DNA from: Epiperipatus broadwayi
Taxonomy: Eukaryota; Onychophora; Udeonychophora; Euonychophora; Peripatidae
DNA: 64,000 nucleotides
NCBI GenBank assembly: GCA_028023455.1
Contig: JAQFVV010012394.1
Coordinates: 29,157,010-29,221,009, forward strand
Reading direction: 5' to 3'
Part shown: piece by piece, positions 43,410 to 55,135 of the stretch
How positions within the stretch are numbered: position 1 is the first letter of the stretch
Layout: each line of letters begins with the position of its first letter
Translations under genes and position numbers: made by a program
Notes under the pieces: generated by a model
The model's database searches: none
Told to the model about the DNA's origin: nothing
Seen by the model: only the letters and a program-made list of their open reading frames with translations

Positions 43410-44580
43410 AGACAAATTTATTATCAGCCTGTAAAAAAATAAGATGGATTTAAAATTGGTTTTAGATCAGTGAATAACATCCAAGTTTTAAGAGAAATTT
43501 TAGAAAGGACTAATGAATATGAGTTGCCATTATGCTTTGAATTTGTAGATGATGAAAAGGCATCTGATTCTATAAGCATTTCTGCAGTTATTAAAATATT
43601 AATTCATCAAGATATAGATTCAGAATATTACCATAATCTGAAAAATATTTATCATAATGCATAGGAGGGATCACATTATATGGTTATAGTAGGAAGATTA
43701 ACATTGAAAATGATGTAAAATATGGTGATTCCATATGTCCAAAATTTTTTACAGCACTTTTAAAATGAGTGCTTTATGGATTAAAGTGGACAGCCAAGGG
43801 TGTAAAAGTAAATGGAGATTGTTTAAGTCATCCAGATATCACAGGTGATGTGTTTATTTTTGCAAACAATGCTTTATAGTTTCAGAAAATGTTGCAAGAG
43901 TTATCAGATGCACGTAAGAAAGTAGAATAAAGATAATGCTAAAAAAGCTAAAGCAATGTGCAGTGAATTTTCTCAAATGAATAAAAAAAAAGATTGATAA
44001 TGATGAATTATAATTATCTTGATCAAATTATTAATATGGATGGAAACATAATGAATAAAATTAGTCATAGAATTAAACTTGGATGGGATGCATTTAGTGA
44101 AAATAATTTAATATTAAAAAGGCCTATGTGTTTGAAAAGGAAGGTATTTAATGAATGTGTTTCATGACTTTTCATTAATGGATCTGAGACATGGACATTT
44201 AAGAAAAGAGCAATTTAGAGACTTCAGATCACTCATTGAATTATGAAAAGATGTATGTTAGGAGTAAGAAGAAGAGATTAAAATGAGTTACATGGATGAG
44301 AGAAGTAAAAGATATTGCTTATCATTGATAGAATTACAAGACTGACTGTTGTGGAGCTGAAAAAGTCATAAGCATAATAGTAAATGGGCAGCTGAAATCT
44401 TAAACTAGATTCCAAGATATTTTAAAGATGAAGAAAAAGACCATATGTGAGATGGATGGATGAAATAAAAAAAATTGCTGGTGTCATGTAATGAAGAGAA
44501 GCTAAGATTGAAAAAAGTGGATTAAACTTGGAGAGCCTTTCATCCTGCAATGGACTGATAATAGCTGAAAATGATGATGA
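43410..44580 (+). mobile_element. RTE-type LINE (family A), strongly decayed
   Basis: Starts at the DGFKIGFRSVNNIQVLRE position and passes through FEFVDDEKASDSISIS (FVDYEKAFDS in the open copy), GD-SICPKFF, a remnant of the FADD region at about 43840 (TGDVFIFANNA), YLDQIINMDGN and the C-terminal region. The end is ATGATGATGATTAG at about 44572. Many stops and frameshifts make it one of the oldest copies here. Confidence 0.85.
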
Positions 44581-44589
44581 TGATTAGAT

Positions 44590-47500
44590 GGTCAAACAAA
44601 AATAAAAAATTATTAAAACCAATTTCACTTAAAATTTGTCTGGTTTTTTTCTTTTTAAGGAAAGACAGATGAAGATGTCTTTGCTTTGCAATGGCTATTA
44701 TTATTTATTTCTCATGTGGATTAATTTTAAACAGCTCAACTACTTCAATCTGAAAATGGATTTATTAATAGCTTTATTAGACCTAAAATTCTCCATTATA
44801 AACATAGATTTAATAATTATTAACTATGTTGCTCATAATTTGTGTTTATTCCCATTTATGCAGATTAATGGCTGTTAAAAGGAAGTAAAATTTGGATCTT
44901 CTATCAACTTAATATAAAGACATTGAATGACATTCACATAACATTGTTTAAAATTCTAAAAACAGGATGGGGATGCAAAGAAAATCCACGTTTCACCCCT
45001 TTCTGGATGTGGTACTATAAATAACTCATAAATACATGCAAAATATTTCACTTGGCTATAATTCTGGTACATCTTTGACATCTCTTTGCTCTCTTGAAGC
45101 TAGTTGCACTATTACACCAGATTTGTATTTAATTTTATGGTAGAAGCTGAAACCAAAATATATTCATTTATTAGTTTAAAAAAATTCTGAAGAGATCAGA
45201 AATATATAACCAAAAGAAACTACAAAAGTACTGAACCCTGATTACAAGATTACTGATGTGTAGTTTCTTTATTCTCCATCTTTGAGAGCAGTTGTGAGAC
45301 TAATTATAAACTCCTATTTCTACTATGTGCTATTAGTTTTGCAGAGACATGTATGTGATGTAATTATTAGGGATAAATTTTCTGCATAAGGCTAGCTGTA
45401 TGATGGATTATGATGAGGGTCTGATTACTTGTTATGGTGAAACTTTTGAGTTCAATACTAAAGATGTTTGCTGCATTTGGGTTAGCAACTGCCAACAAAT
45501 AATTATAGACAAAACAAAAGAGTCTGATTATCCAAGGATCTTGTGCCAATAAATTATTTGAAATATTTAATCATCAATTGCACAAACTATTTTCAGATAT
45601 CTAGTGTAATAAGTAGATATGAACACATAATTAGAATAAGAAATGAGAAACCATATGAAGCAAGATCATATCCAGTATTTCACCAGTATTATAAGATGTA
45701 CAAAACCAATTGACACAAATGATGGAGCGGGATGTTATTCCCCAAGAGCTCATTACCTTATAACAATCCAATCATTGTAGTAAAAAATGGCTCAGTGAGG
45801 CTGAATCTAGACACTGGGTAGCTAAATAAAGTAGCAATTCCAGATAAAAATATTTATCAACCAATCAATGAATTTCTAATAAAATTTAAAGGAAAGGAAA
45901 TATCCTCTACATTTGACTTTACTTCTAGTAAAAATATTCAATATTTCCCATAGTTTATTTAAATGTTTATGATTATTTTTATAACTAATTGTACAATAAT
46001 TATTATTTAAAAACAAAAGTATACATGATTGCTCTTTGATTTTAGATAAATGTGCTTTATTTTTAAAAAATATTAACTATAGAAATTATTGTTATGGACA
46101 AATGGAAAGTACAGTCAGTAATGGTTTGCTAAACATAGTAATATGGAAAGTTTGTGATATTTTAAAAACTGTAAATACAGTTTTAAATTTTAAAACATAA
46201 TTTCATAATTTTTAATAACTTAACCATCTTGCATTGTGCTAACATTCTAAATTTTTTTATTTTCACTCTGTGCACTTTCAACTTTAATTTTAGCATTAAA
46301 CCATTATTATATATTAGAACAAAATAAACTGAATCTCATTTGATAGATATTTTTGTTTAAAAATCTAAGTAAATGCTAAAAAATAATGTTTGACTTTTGC
46401 AATTATTTAAAAAAATTAGATTTTAATCAAAACAAAGTACCATCTCATTAAAGAACTGTGAGAAAGAACAGATTGAATTGGCAAAATAAACAAAAAAAAT
46501 TTTTGTTTGATGTTTGTATTTAAAACATGAACAAATAATTATTATTCTCTATTAAATCTATCAGCTTATGCTTTCAAAGTTTATTTTTTTTGATTTTTTA
46601 TGATATTTCTATATTTTATAACATATTGCTAGTGATCATGTGTTCTAAACAAATCGTATTTGCCATCACTGTAATTCCATGGTATCATTACTCAGAAAAA
46701 TATAACTCTTTATATTTAAAAATAAAATATTTCTGTAAAAAATAAATATATGATAATATATATTCTCGATTTTTAATTATTATTGCAAAATTATTGCGCA
46801 AAAATAATCAAACTTTCCAAAAAATCAAGTTTTTAATAACTCATAATATTTTTTCGAAGTAATATTGCAAAGTTAGAGATTTCTAAGAAAAACAATGGAT
46901 GCTCATTGCTGTGGAGTTTAGGAGGCTTTGAATTCTTTGTTTTTGTTTATCCTGACACCTTCAGATTTTTTTTGAAATTAAAACATTAGAAAAAAATATA
47001 CATGAATTTTAATCATTGAAAAAAAAAGTTACCACAATTTAGTTCAATGAACAAAGACCATTGATGTTGTGGTAATCTTCCAATAAGATAAATATTATTT
47101 TTCTCATTATAAATTTCACTTTTTTTTCAGTATTTAAAATTTTCAAATATGATTTTTTAGAATGTTTTTGTATGTTAACTTATATTTTTAACAAATCAAA
47201 CCTGATTTATAAAATTCTAATGTAAGAAATGGCTAAATCAAATATTCAAAGTTTACAAAAACCCCCATGGATAACAATAAAAATATCAAGCTGTTGAAGG
47301 GATAAAGACAGAATAGTAAATTACTTTTTTGTTTAATTGGATATGAGAAACTAATAAATATTACAAGATTTTATAAAAAATAATAATTTTATAATGAATT
47401 TAGTATGGTTTTCATAGAAAAAGCAGATCCCATTTACATTAAAAATATTATCACAAAGATATTTTAAATCAATGGTAATGTTGATTGATTTTTTGATAAG

Positions 47501-47690
47501 ATATAGCTGAGAATAGAAAATAGTGGAGAGCAATAATCAGTTAATGCACTGAAATCTTCCAGAAGATACTGCTTTCCATAAAAGAAGATAAAAGACAACA
47601 TCTTAAAATAACAAATGAACAAAAAAATTGACCAACATCTTCTGTATGTGTACTAATTCATGTTTCACAAATTAGTTTCTCATAATACTC
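44590..47690. other. AT-rich spacer, no gene seen
   Basis: About 3.1 kb. Small frames (44636-44878, 45367-45549, 47351-47533) have no recognisable domain. A segment at 45287-45345 resembles 10355-10415 (GAGAGCAGTTGTGAGACTA), an unidentified shared repeat. Confidence 0.5.
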
Positions 47691-47694
47691 ATTC

Positions 47695-47880
47695 TTTAAA
47701 TATTCTTCCTTCTCTTTTTCATTTACCTCCTCCATCTTTTTTCTCCTATACCTCTTTCCTCCTCCTACTTATAGTTCATTCTTCCTGTTTATCTCTCCTT
47801 TCTCCTTCTGCCCTAACCCCCTCTTTCTCCTCTCTTTCTATATCTCCTCCTCCTTCTTTTGCTGCTTATTGTTATTTCTT
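47695..47880 (+). repeat. Polypyrimidine (CT-rich) tract
   Basis: About 185 bp in which the plus strand is almost purely C and T with a few A (TCCTCCTCCT, CTCTTTCTCCTC and similar). The open frame across it is rich in Ser, Pro, Leu and Phe because of that composition and is not taken as a gene. Strong strand asymmetry of this kind can form triplex (H-DNA), which is inference. Confidence 0.75.
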
Positions 47881-48846
47881 TTTGCTTTCAAGTGAGTAAT
47901 ACTGCTTATATCTGAAATCCTGTTAAGATGACATTTGTCACTATTTTCTAATAGCTAATTATATTTAATGTTCACACTTTACCTTCACAAAAATTGCAAT
48001 AACTAAAAAATTATAAGTGCTACTGTAATGTTTGATAGAGCGATAAAATCTGCAGGAAATTGTCCACAAAATATCATAACATCAACAACATAGTATGTAC
48101 TAATTTCTTTCTATACTTCCACAAACATGATTTTATTTGAAAATTGCATTCTACAGGCAAACGAAATGCTTTTTGGATAACAGGAAAAAGCTTTGTTCAT
48201 ACTACAAAGAAAAGGAAACTGATCAATGCTGACATCCACTAAATGGGAGATATGGACCAATGTCTGCACCTTGGGATATGTATGTTTTCCCAAAATTTTT
48301 CAAATATAGATGTGACACAATCATACAAGAAAGCTACTGGATTAAGAAAGTATAACCAAAATGACTCCTAAATTTGTAAGTAGAATGAATATGTCAACAG
48401 GAATTTTTAATAGCAAGCAGACATTTTATGTTTAGAAAGGTTATTTTATGAATGACTATATATCATATTGTGTCCAATGTGCAATTGTTATACCTATGAC
48501 ATTATAGTTTTTGTATTACAAACATATCAACAAATAGTTGTTTCAGCATAATGTGTCCAGATGGCATTGATGTCTGGGTGTGTGACTTGCTGTACTCTTT
48601 ATGTTTTTGGTTATAGTTCAATAAAAAAATCAAATAGTTTGTTACTTTGGAGTTTATATAAAGCACTAAAAAGGATAAGGTGAACTGTGGTCCATGTGAC
48701 CTTAAGTTTTTGAATTTATCACTCTATCACTGCATTATTCCATGTAGTCCTACAATCACTCAATAAGATTAGCACTTAACATTTCCATATACTTAGCCAT
48801 ACTGTTTATCTATGACTACATTAATTATAACTAACTGGATTTTTAG
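47881..48846. other. Spacer, no gene seen
   Basis: Unique-looking sequence with no domain or repeat recognised; less poor in GC around 48140-48290 and 48540-48620. Confidence 0.45.
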
Positions 48847-49243
48847 CTACAAAAGAATATACATGTAAATGGAAAAACATGGGTGATTTATTTTGTAAAT
48901 TATGTAAGGAAGGAATAGAAAATATTAGGCATTTGTTAATTGAATGTAAATGTTTGAAAACAGAAAGGATACATATAATGAAGTTGTGGAAAAATAAATA
49001 TGAAAAGAGTGAGTATACAGAAAGTGAATTATTGGTTTTTATGCAGGGTTTGGGAAAAGGGGGATTTAGATATAAAGGGTATAGAGTTGACAAAGATTAT
49101 GTTGTGGAAATGGGATAGAACAGATTATGAGTAAATTTAGAGTGGGGAATGTAAAATAAAGTGGCTAACAGGTTTATCTGGGCATAATTGCTGTTATATT
49201 CTTGACTTCATTTAAGGAAAGCCATAATACATCACATCACATC
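48847..49243 (+). mobile_element. Family B LINE, 3' fragment, head-to-tail with the next copy
   Basis: Contains TREYTCKWKNMGDLFCKLCKEG with the complete knuckle (C-x2-C-x8-H-x5-C: CKLCKEGIENIRHLLIECKC), KTERIHIMKLWKNKYEKSEYTESELLVFM, and a shortened end with an indel. The CATCACATCACATCA tail ends at about 49243, exactly where the longer copy begins. Confidence 0.85.
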
Positions 49244-51450
49244 AGAGGATGAGGGAATAGAGTGTAGCTCTAGAGAAGAATTAGAGAGAATCTTAAATAG
49301 ATATGTAATGGATATAGAAAATATGTTAGATGTGAAGGAATTAGTGATAGAAAACATGAAAGCATTTGGTAATGGGGATATTAGGTTCACAAAAAAATGA
49401 ACTGAATGAGGCATGGAAGAGATTGAAAAGTGGAAAGGCAAGAGGTTTAGATGGATGGGCAGCAGAGATGGTAATGAATTTAGGGCATAGAGCAAGAACA
49501 AAGTTATTATCATGTTTTAATAAGATGGCACAGAAGAGAGTTTTTTCAGGTAGTTGGAGTAATACCAGAATAAAATTATTATTTAAAGGAAAGGGTAAGG
49601 ATCATAGAAAGTTAAATAATTATAGACCGATAGTGGTAACATCAGTTTTATATAAAGTTTTCTCATATATGGTAGGTGGAAGAGTTGTAAAATGGATGGA
49701 AGAGAATAATGTAGTGGGGTAAATGCAAGGAGGTTTTAGGTCAGATAGGCGTATAGAAGATTTGTTTGTAGTTACACAACTTATGGAGATGAGTAGAAAT
49801 TCAGATAGATCATTATATATGAGTTTTATAGATATAGAAAAAAGCATATGATAGAGTAAATAGAAATAGATTATGGGTAAAGGTTAGCAAATTTGGGAAT
49901 GGATGAACCTTTAGTAAATATTATTAAAAAAATATATGAAAATATTTATTATACTATAGAATCAGTTAAGTTAAAAATGGGGTGGGATTAAGGCAAGAAT
50001 ACCCTATGTCACCTATTTTATTTTTGTTGTATTTGAATGAAATGGAGAAAGCAATAGAAAGACTAGGAAGAGGGATAGAAATACTGTTAATAGGTGGCAA
50101 GGGAGTATATACTTTGTCGGGTCTTTTTTGTGTGGATATCTTTTTGTGTGCAGAAAGAAGAGAAGATATGAAAATTATGTTGAGGACATGTACAAGGGTG
50201 GGTAAAAAGATGAGGATTAAATTTAGTGAAGAAAAATCAAATATAATAATGGTTAATACTGGGAGAAAAAAGATGTAGAATATTTATTGGGGGGTATAAA
50301 GTTAAGTGTGATGGATAGATATAGGTATTTGGGAATCATCTTATGTAATCAGGAAAATTTCTTGGGTGAATGGAAGAAAAAAAAGGTAAATGAAGCAAAG
50401 AAAAGAAAGGATTTGGTAAAGAAACTAACAATATTTTCATATAATAAATATGATGTAGCTAGAATTGTATGGAAGAGAGTTGCAGTAGAAGGGTTAACAT
50501 ATGGTAATGATGCATTATGTGTTAGTAAAAAGGGTTTTAGATTACTTAGAGAAAGTACAAAGGGAAGTAGGAAGACATGCATTAGATGCAAAAATGTGGA
50601 CAGCAAAGAAGGCAATTCAAGGAGAAATGGGATGGTCAAGTTTTTTTTATGAGAGATGCAAAAAGTAAAATGAAAATGTTTGGTAGGTTGCAGTTTATGG
50701 ATAGTAAAAGAATAGCCAAAATAGTGTTTAATTGGGTTATGAGTAAAGGGCAGGTAACAAGATGGGTGAGAAAGGTAATGTAGTGTGCAAAAGATTTGGA
50801 TAAAGAATATATATCAGTATACTTGTATAAAAGGTGATATGATTGTGTTAGGAGGATTGTTTAGTGTTATAGTGGTAAGAGAATTAATAAAAAATAGGGA
50901 GTTGGAGAGATGGAGAACTAGTATGGAGGGTAAGAAGAGTTTAAATATATATAGAAGTAAACAGAACATTGGATGCAACTTAATTTATGATAATAGTAAG
51001 AAAAGTAGTTTATTGTTTAAGACTCAAACAGGATCTTTAGCAACAAGAGAATATACATGTAAATGGAAAACTATGGGTGATTTAGTGTGCAAATTGTGTA
51101 AGAAAGATATAGAAAATATTAGGCATCTGTTGATTGAATGTAAATGCTTGAAAGCAGAAAGGGTACAGATAATGAAGTTATGGGAGAATAGATATGAACA
51201 AAGTGATTATACAGAAAGTGAGTTATTGGGTTTTATGCTAGATTTGCAAAAAGATAAGGGGGATTTAGATGTAAAAGCCATAGAGTTGACAAAGATTATG
51301 TTGTGGAAATGGGATGGAGCAGAATATGGGAAAACTTTGACTGGGGAATGTAAAATAAAGTAGTTAACAGGTTTCTCTGGGCATAGTTGCTGAGAGATTT
51401 TTGACTTCATTTAAGGAGAAGCTACAGTACATCACATCACATTACATCAA
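49244..51450 (+). mobile_element. Family B LINE, longest copy (RT to 3' tail)
   Basis: RT landmarks in order: WKRLKSGKARGLDGWAAEM, KLNNYRPIVVTSVLYKVF (49366-49722), MQGGFRSDRRIEDLF after a stop at 49720, SFIDIEK followed by a frameshift and AYDRVNR, LRQEYPMSPILFLLYLNEM (about 49985), then the catalytic box eroded to FCVDIFLCAE (FADD expected; about 50125), and YRYLGIIL (about 50310). The C-terminal region has RWRTSMEGKKSLNIYRSKQN, CKLCKKDIENIRHLLIECKC and LTKIMLWKWDGAEYGKT (50785-51363). A roughly 80-nt UTR and CATCA-type tail follow. The endonuclease is missing. Clade is uncertain. Confidence 0.87.
50785..51363 (+). CDS. Open C-terminal frame of family B LINE (192 codons)
   Basis: The best preserved C-terminal region of family B. 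Around residues 40-75 lies the RWRTSMEGKKSLNIYRSKQN block. The knuckle CKLCKKDIENIRHLLIECKC occupies about residues 110-129, with the C-x2-C-x8-H-x5-C spacing seen in the C-terminal regions of several non-LTR retrotransposons, where it is thought to bind nucleic acid. The end is rich in Glu, Asp and Lys and includes LTKIMLWKWDGAEYG. The RT upstream is broken, so this is only a remnant frame. Confidence 0.6.
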   Translation: MQKIWIKNIYQYTCIKGDMIVLGGLFSVIVVRELIKNRELERWRTSMEGKKSLNIYRSKQNIGCNLIYDNSKKSSLLFKTQTGSLATREYTCKWKTMGDLVCKLCKKDIENIRHLLIECKCLKAERVQIMKLWENRYEQSDYTESELLGFMLDLQKDKGDLDVKAIELTKIMLWKWDGAEYGKTLTGECKIK

Positions 51451-51459
51451 TACAAATCA

Positions 51460-51800
51460 GCAAATTTAGTCAAATGAAAAATAAATCAATAAGTTACACA
51501 CATATATTATTAAAAATGTCTATTAGAAAAGTCAAATCATTTATACAGTTTATTCTGCCTTCAAAAAGACCATGTTGTTTCTTGATCTTAAACTCAGAGG
51601 TGAAAAGCCAATAAATTAACCACACTGGATAAATGCATGTTGGTGAGCAGCCCATCCATGTTCATATACTATATGAATAATCACATAATAATGACATGCA
51701 ATGCCAAAAACATATGAACAGACATTAGGAATTGTCATGCTTGGTTCCTTTATGGCTTCCAAGAGGAATCTAAGGGTCTTTATTTAGTTAACCACATATT
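51460..51800. other. Spacer, no gene seen
   Basis: About 340 bp of unremarkable AT-rich sequence between LINE copies. Confidence 0.5.
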
Positions 51801-51804
51801 CCTT

Positions 51805-52297
51805 TTTGTAGAGCTTTTGGTAGAAATAATATTAAAAGGAAATGTGCTTTTGCATTTAAAAGAAAAGTTTTTAATAAATTTGTTACACCAATTCTTAACT
51901 TATGGATCTGGGATTTGGACACTTAAGAGAAAAGCAATGGTGAGACTTTAAACCACTCAAAAAATATAGTGAGATGCATGTTAGGCCTTTAATAAGAAGG
52001 ATCAAAAGCAAAACATGTGGAATGAGAGAAGAAACAATTAAGACACTGAAGTGGAGTTGGTTCTGGACATATTTCTAGAAGAGATGATAATAGATGTACA
52101 GTTAAAATCTTAAACTGGATTCCAAGAGATTGTAAGAGACCTACTAAGAGATCATATGAAGGGGATGAAATTAAATAAGGATTTGGGCTGGGATTATGTC
52201 GAAAAAGAGGCTAGAGCTTGGAGAAGACGGGTTGAACTTGGATAGGTCTTTATCCTGCAATAGATTGATAATGGCTGAAGATGATGATGATGATTAC
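51805..52297 (+). mobile_element. RTE-type LINE (family A), 3' fragment
   Basis: Begins at SFWxRNN.LKGN (AFGRNNLILKGN in the open copy) and runs through LTYGSGIWTLKRKAM, a damaged GVTDL region, LKWSW-SGHIxRRDDNR and IPRDCKRPTKRSYEGD to ATGATGATGATGATTA at 52283-52297. Several indels; dead. Confidence 0.85.
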
Positions 52298-52299
52298 AG

Positions 52300-52956
52300 A
52301 AAAAAATAGCATTCTTTACGTTAATATAATAAAATATACATTTTTAACTATTTGTTAAGTGGAATCATTTTTCAACGTTTTGTCTATCTTTTTATATCTA
52401 TTGTAAAGGCACAATGTTTGATAAATTGAGAACGAATATCATTTAATATCAAAAATAACTCTCTAGATGGTTATACTTTTTTAATCAGTTAATATTCATT
52501 CTTCTTTGTCAGTTTCTAAATAAACAATAATAATAAAAGAAAACATTACTTCTATTTTCTCATGTCTTAGGGCAACGCATGTCCGCCCCTATAATAAACC
52601 AAGTGTAATTTTTATCAGCTACATTTTCTTATTTCCTGATGACAATTAAAATTAAAGTAAAGTATTTATACACTGATTACATATTGTTTTCCGTTCATCA
52701 GATTGATAGTTGTCACAAACAGTTTTCATCTGAGGTGTGAAATTAATTAGCAAATAAAAAAGTGAAAAGAGAACTACCGAGTTGGAGCAAACTAAAAACG
52801 TAAATAAATTTTCTTTCTTTTAATAAAGCGGTTAATAAAGAATAGTTTAATGCGTTTGCACAACGTCAAACTTTTTTTTTCTTCTAGTTTTCTGATACAT
52901 TTTTAAAGAAAAGTACAATATTTATTGTCCATTTGCACTTTTAAAAATTAGTATAT
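52300..52956. other. AT-rich spacer, no gene seen
   Basis: Nothing recognised other than short homopolymer runs. Confidence 0.5.
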
Positions 52957-53295
52957 GTGGTTATTATAAACAATCGAATAGTTTATTGCTCTGGAATTCA
53001 TAAAAAGTTACCGGAAATGGTAAACCTGGGTCACGATCTATACACCTCGAACTGCACAGGTTGCCACCACAGCGCCACGCATGCAGGCTATCATGTGCTT
53101 ATGACACATAAATATAAACACACACGCATATGTAAAGGTTCAAATACCTTTAAACAGATTAGCACTGACAAATACCATTTCAAGAGTCACAAGAGAACCG
53201 CGAAGGAGAACACATTAATTTATTATAAGTTTGCCGATTTCAAACGCATTGAAACATTTTTTTTTATTAATAATTTTTGTTATGGAGGTATATAA
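52957..53295 (+). other. Unidentified 112-codon open frame in a locally GC-richer patch
   Basis: The patch 53010-53120 is clearly richer in G and C than its surroundings. The frame contains LGHDLYTSNCTGCHHS, which includes a C-x2-C-H string. That string is the haem-attachment motif of c-type cytochromes, but the remainder does not resemble any cytochrome, no distal ligand region can be argued, and the start codon is GTG-like in an animal genome. It may be an exon relic or chance. Low confidence as a gene. Confidence 0.2.
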
Positions 53296-53319
53296 ACATT
53301 GACTAACTAAAGGTATGTG

Positions 53320-53725
53320 AAGAGGATGTGTTAAAAGCAGATAGAAATCAATGCCTACCTTGTGTGAGAGTGGTGTAGTGAAAATTAGACTGCAGGAATA
53401 TTATGCATTAAGTGAATAATCTTTAGTCTAATGAATAACTAATAAAAATTATTAATATACTTCCATTAAGTAGTTTGTGTCAAAGTTGTGAGGGCAGTAA
53501 TTTTGACACATCAATTAAACTGTAGAAATGGCTATCTATAGATACTAAACAATGATAAAGATATGTGCAAAAGGTTGTGATCTGGACCAACTGATGAGTG
53601 CTGGTTCAGCATGGCATATTCATCTTAGAGATCATACATCATTTTCACATGCCTTTGGTCATGATTATGATTACATCCTTCTACAAGGTGTTAAAAATGA
53701 ATAGAAATCAATCTCATTTGTGAGA
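53320..53725 (+). repeat. Composite of dispersed modules M and Q
   Basis: Module M at 53330-53385 (TGTTAAAAGCAGATAGAAATC...CTACCTTGTGTGAGAGTGGT) is followed by GAATAATCTTTAGTCTAATG. Next comes a Q-type piece (about 53575-53620, GATCTGGACCAACTGATGAG, TGCTGGTTCAGC) and an inverted module M at about 53680-53735. The outer M copies are not strictly inverted to each other along the whole length. It resembles 31000-31400 and 5570-6212. Confidence 0.6.
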
Positions 53726-53735
53726 GTCATGTAGT

Positions 53736-54600
53736 AAAAATATTTTTTAAATTATTTTATCGTCTAGCTAAGATTAGTTAGATCCCCATTTACCAACCAA
53801 AATTGAAGAGTTAATTGGATTGGCTGGGAATTTTTGTGTAAAAATACTCAAATATGATTAAAACCTGCAAAAAGTTTAAGTTTATGTATATATTATTAGA
53901 ATTTGTAAATGCTGTTGACAGGATATATGCTTAGAAAATTATATAAAAAAACAGTTTATTCCATGATGTTTAAAGAATATAACACATGATTTTTAGTATT
54001 TTTCTATCTCAAGCATAATAACTACTGACTAATGCAATATCTCCATTTGCCTTCAACTAATGGATTAATCCAGGTTCCATCTTATCTTGATCCAATTGAG
54101 CATCCATCACCAAGGACTAATAGATATGTGAATAGATAATATATATCTAATAGGAGAAATGGGTCAATGGGTGATTATGTTTAATGAATCTGATTGTTTT
54201 CATTATGGAAGGGAATTGGACTATAAATAGTCAGTCCAGTTGGAGGTAAGCAGAAGACAACCATTTATTATCAGACCTGAATGGCAGTATGCATGTTGTT
54301 CACTATATAGTTAGAGCAGTAAGGTAAGTTCACATTAGAACTGCAAGCTTCTTAAACTTAAATCAGACACAAGGCAAGCACACAGTACAGCTAGTAGTGC
54401 TACCATATGTACACATGAGGCAAGTTGTTATAGAGGTGTGAACCATACTTACTTATGAGGCAAGGTATCACAGTACAGTTGGAAGTGCTAGTTAAATTTA
54501 AAGGGTACATGAAATCCCTTTTAGAAATAGTTACATGGCAACTAAACACTATACCACACCAACAGAATTAGGCGAAGGAATAATATTGTATGTATTGTAA
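53736..54600. other. AT-rich spacer, no gene seen
   Basis: Includes two similar tracts (AGGCAAG..CACAGTACAG at about 54372 and 54460), a weak internal duplication. No gene recognised. Confidence 0.45.
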
Positions 54601-54601
54601 A

Positions 54602-54795
54602 TCATCATCATCATCATCATCAACCATTATCAATCCACTGCAGGATGAACGTCTCTCCAAGTTTAATCCATCTTCTCCGATCTTGAGCTTCTCTTCTCCA
54701 CATCACCCCTGCACACTTTCTTATTTCATCCATCCATCTCACATGTGGTCTCTTTCTGGGTCTTTTAAATATCTTGGAATCCAGTTTAAGATTTT
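54602..54795 (-). mobile_element. RTE-type LINE (family A), short 3' fragment
   Basis: Minus-strand match to the last about 58 codons: LDSKIFKRPRKRPHVRWMDEI, RKCAG.MWRREAQDRRRWIKLGET and the (TGA)n tail (here read as ATCATC at 54602-54623). Flanks have similar strings (TTGTATGTATTG on the left, TTGTATATGTATATTG on the right), a possible degraded target duplication. A plus-strand frame over it is a shadow. Confidence 0.88.
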
Positions 54796-54975
54796 GTATA
54801 TGTATATTGATTTATAATTAATATATATTTAATCATATTTTATGAGTCTGTGTTTATTATAATCATGCATAAACATAACAACTAACAAAATGTCACGTGA
54901 CTTTAGCTTACACATAATACTATTTATTAACAAATTCTTTTATTCTCCTGACCCATTCTCCATTTTATGTTAGTT

Positions 54976-55135
54976 TTAGAAGATGCCAAATAATAAAGCC
55001 TTATCCAGTGCTATGCTGATCAAAATATTTCTCAGTAATGAAAGCCATCATAGAAACTAGTCTGGGGATTTTGTATACGGCAGCACTGGATAAGAATTTA
55101 ATAAGTACTATGATCTAGCATCTTTCGATTGCTAA
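54976..55135. repeat. Short fold-back element related to family P
   Basis: AAGCCTTATCCAGTGCT at about 54997 is inverted at 55081-55097 (AGCACTGGATAAG...). The loop carries GAAACTAGTCTGGGGAT, a block also found in family P at 4197 and 7750 (GAAACTAGTCTGGGGATATT). Only this block is shared; the arms differ from P. Confidence 0.6.

Noticed and set aside
47660-47899. Ser/Pro/Leu-rich 79-residue protein
   Set aside because: Composition follows directly from a polypyrimidine tract; no domain or conserved motif.
52957-53295. c-type cytochrome gene
   Set aside because: Only the CxxCH string is present. No other cytochrome features, no signal or distal ligand, and the frame is short in AT-rich DNA.
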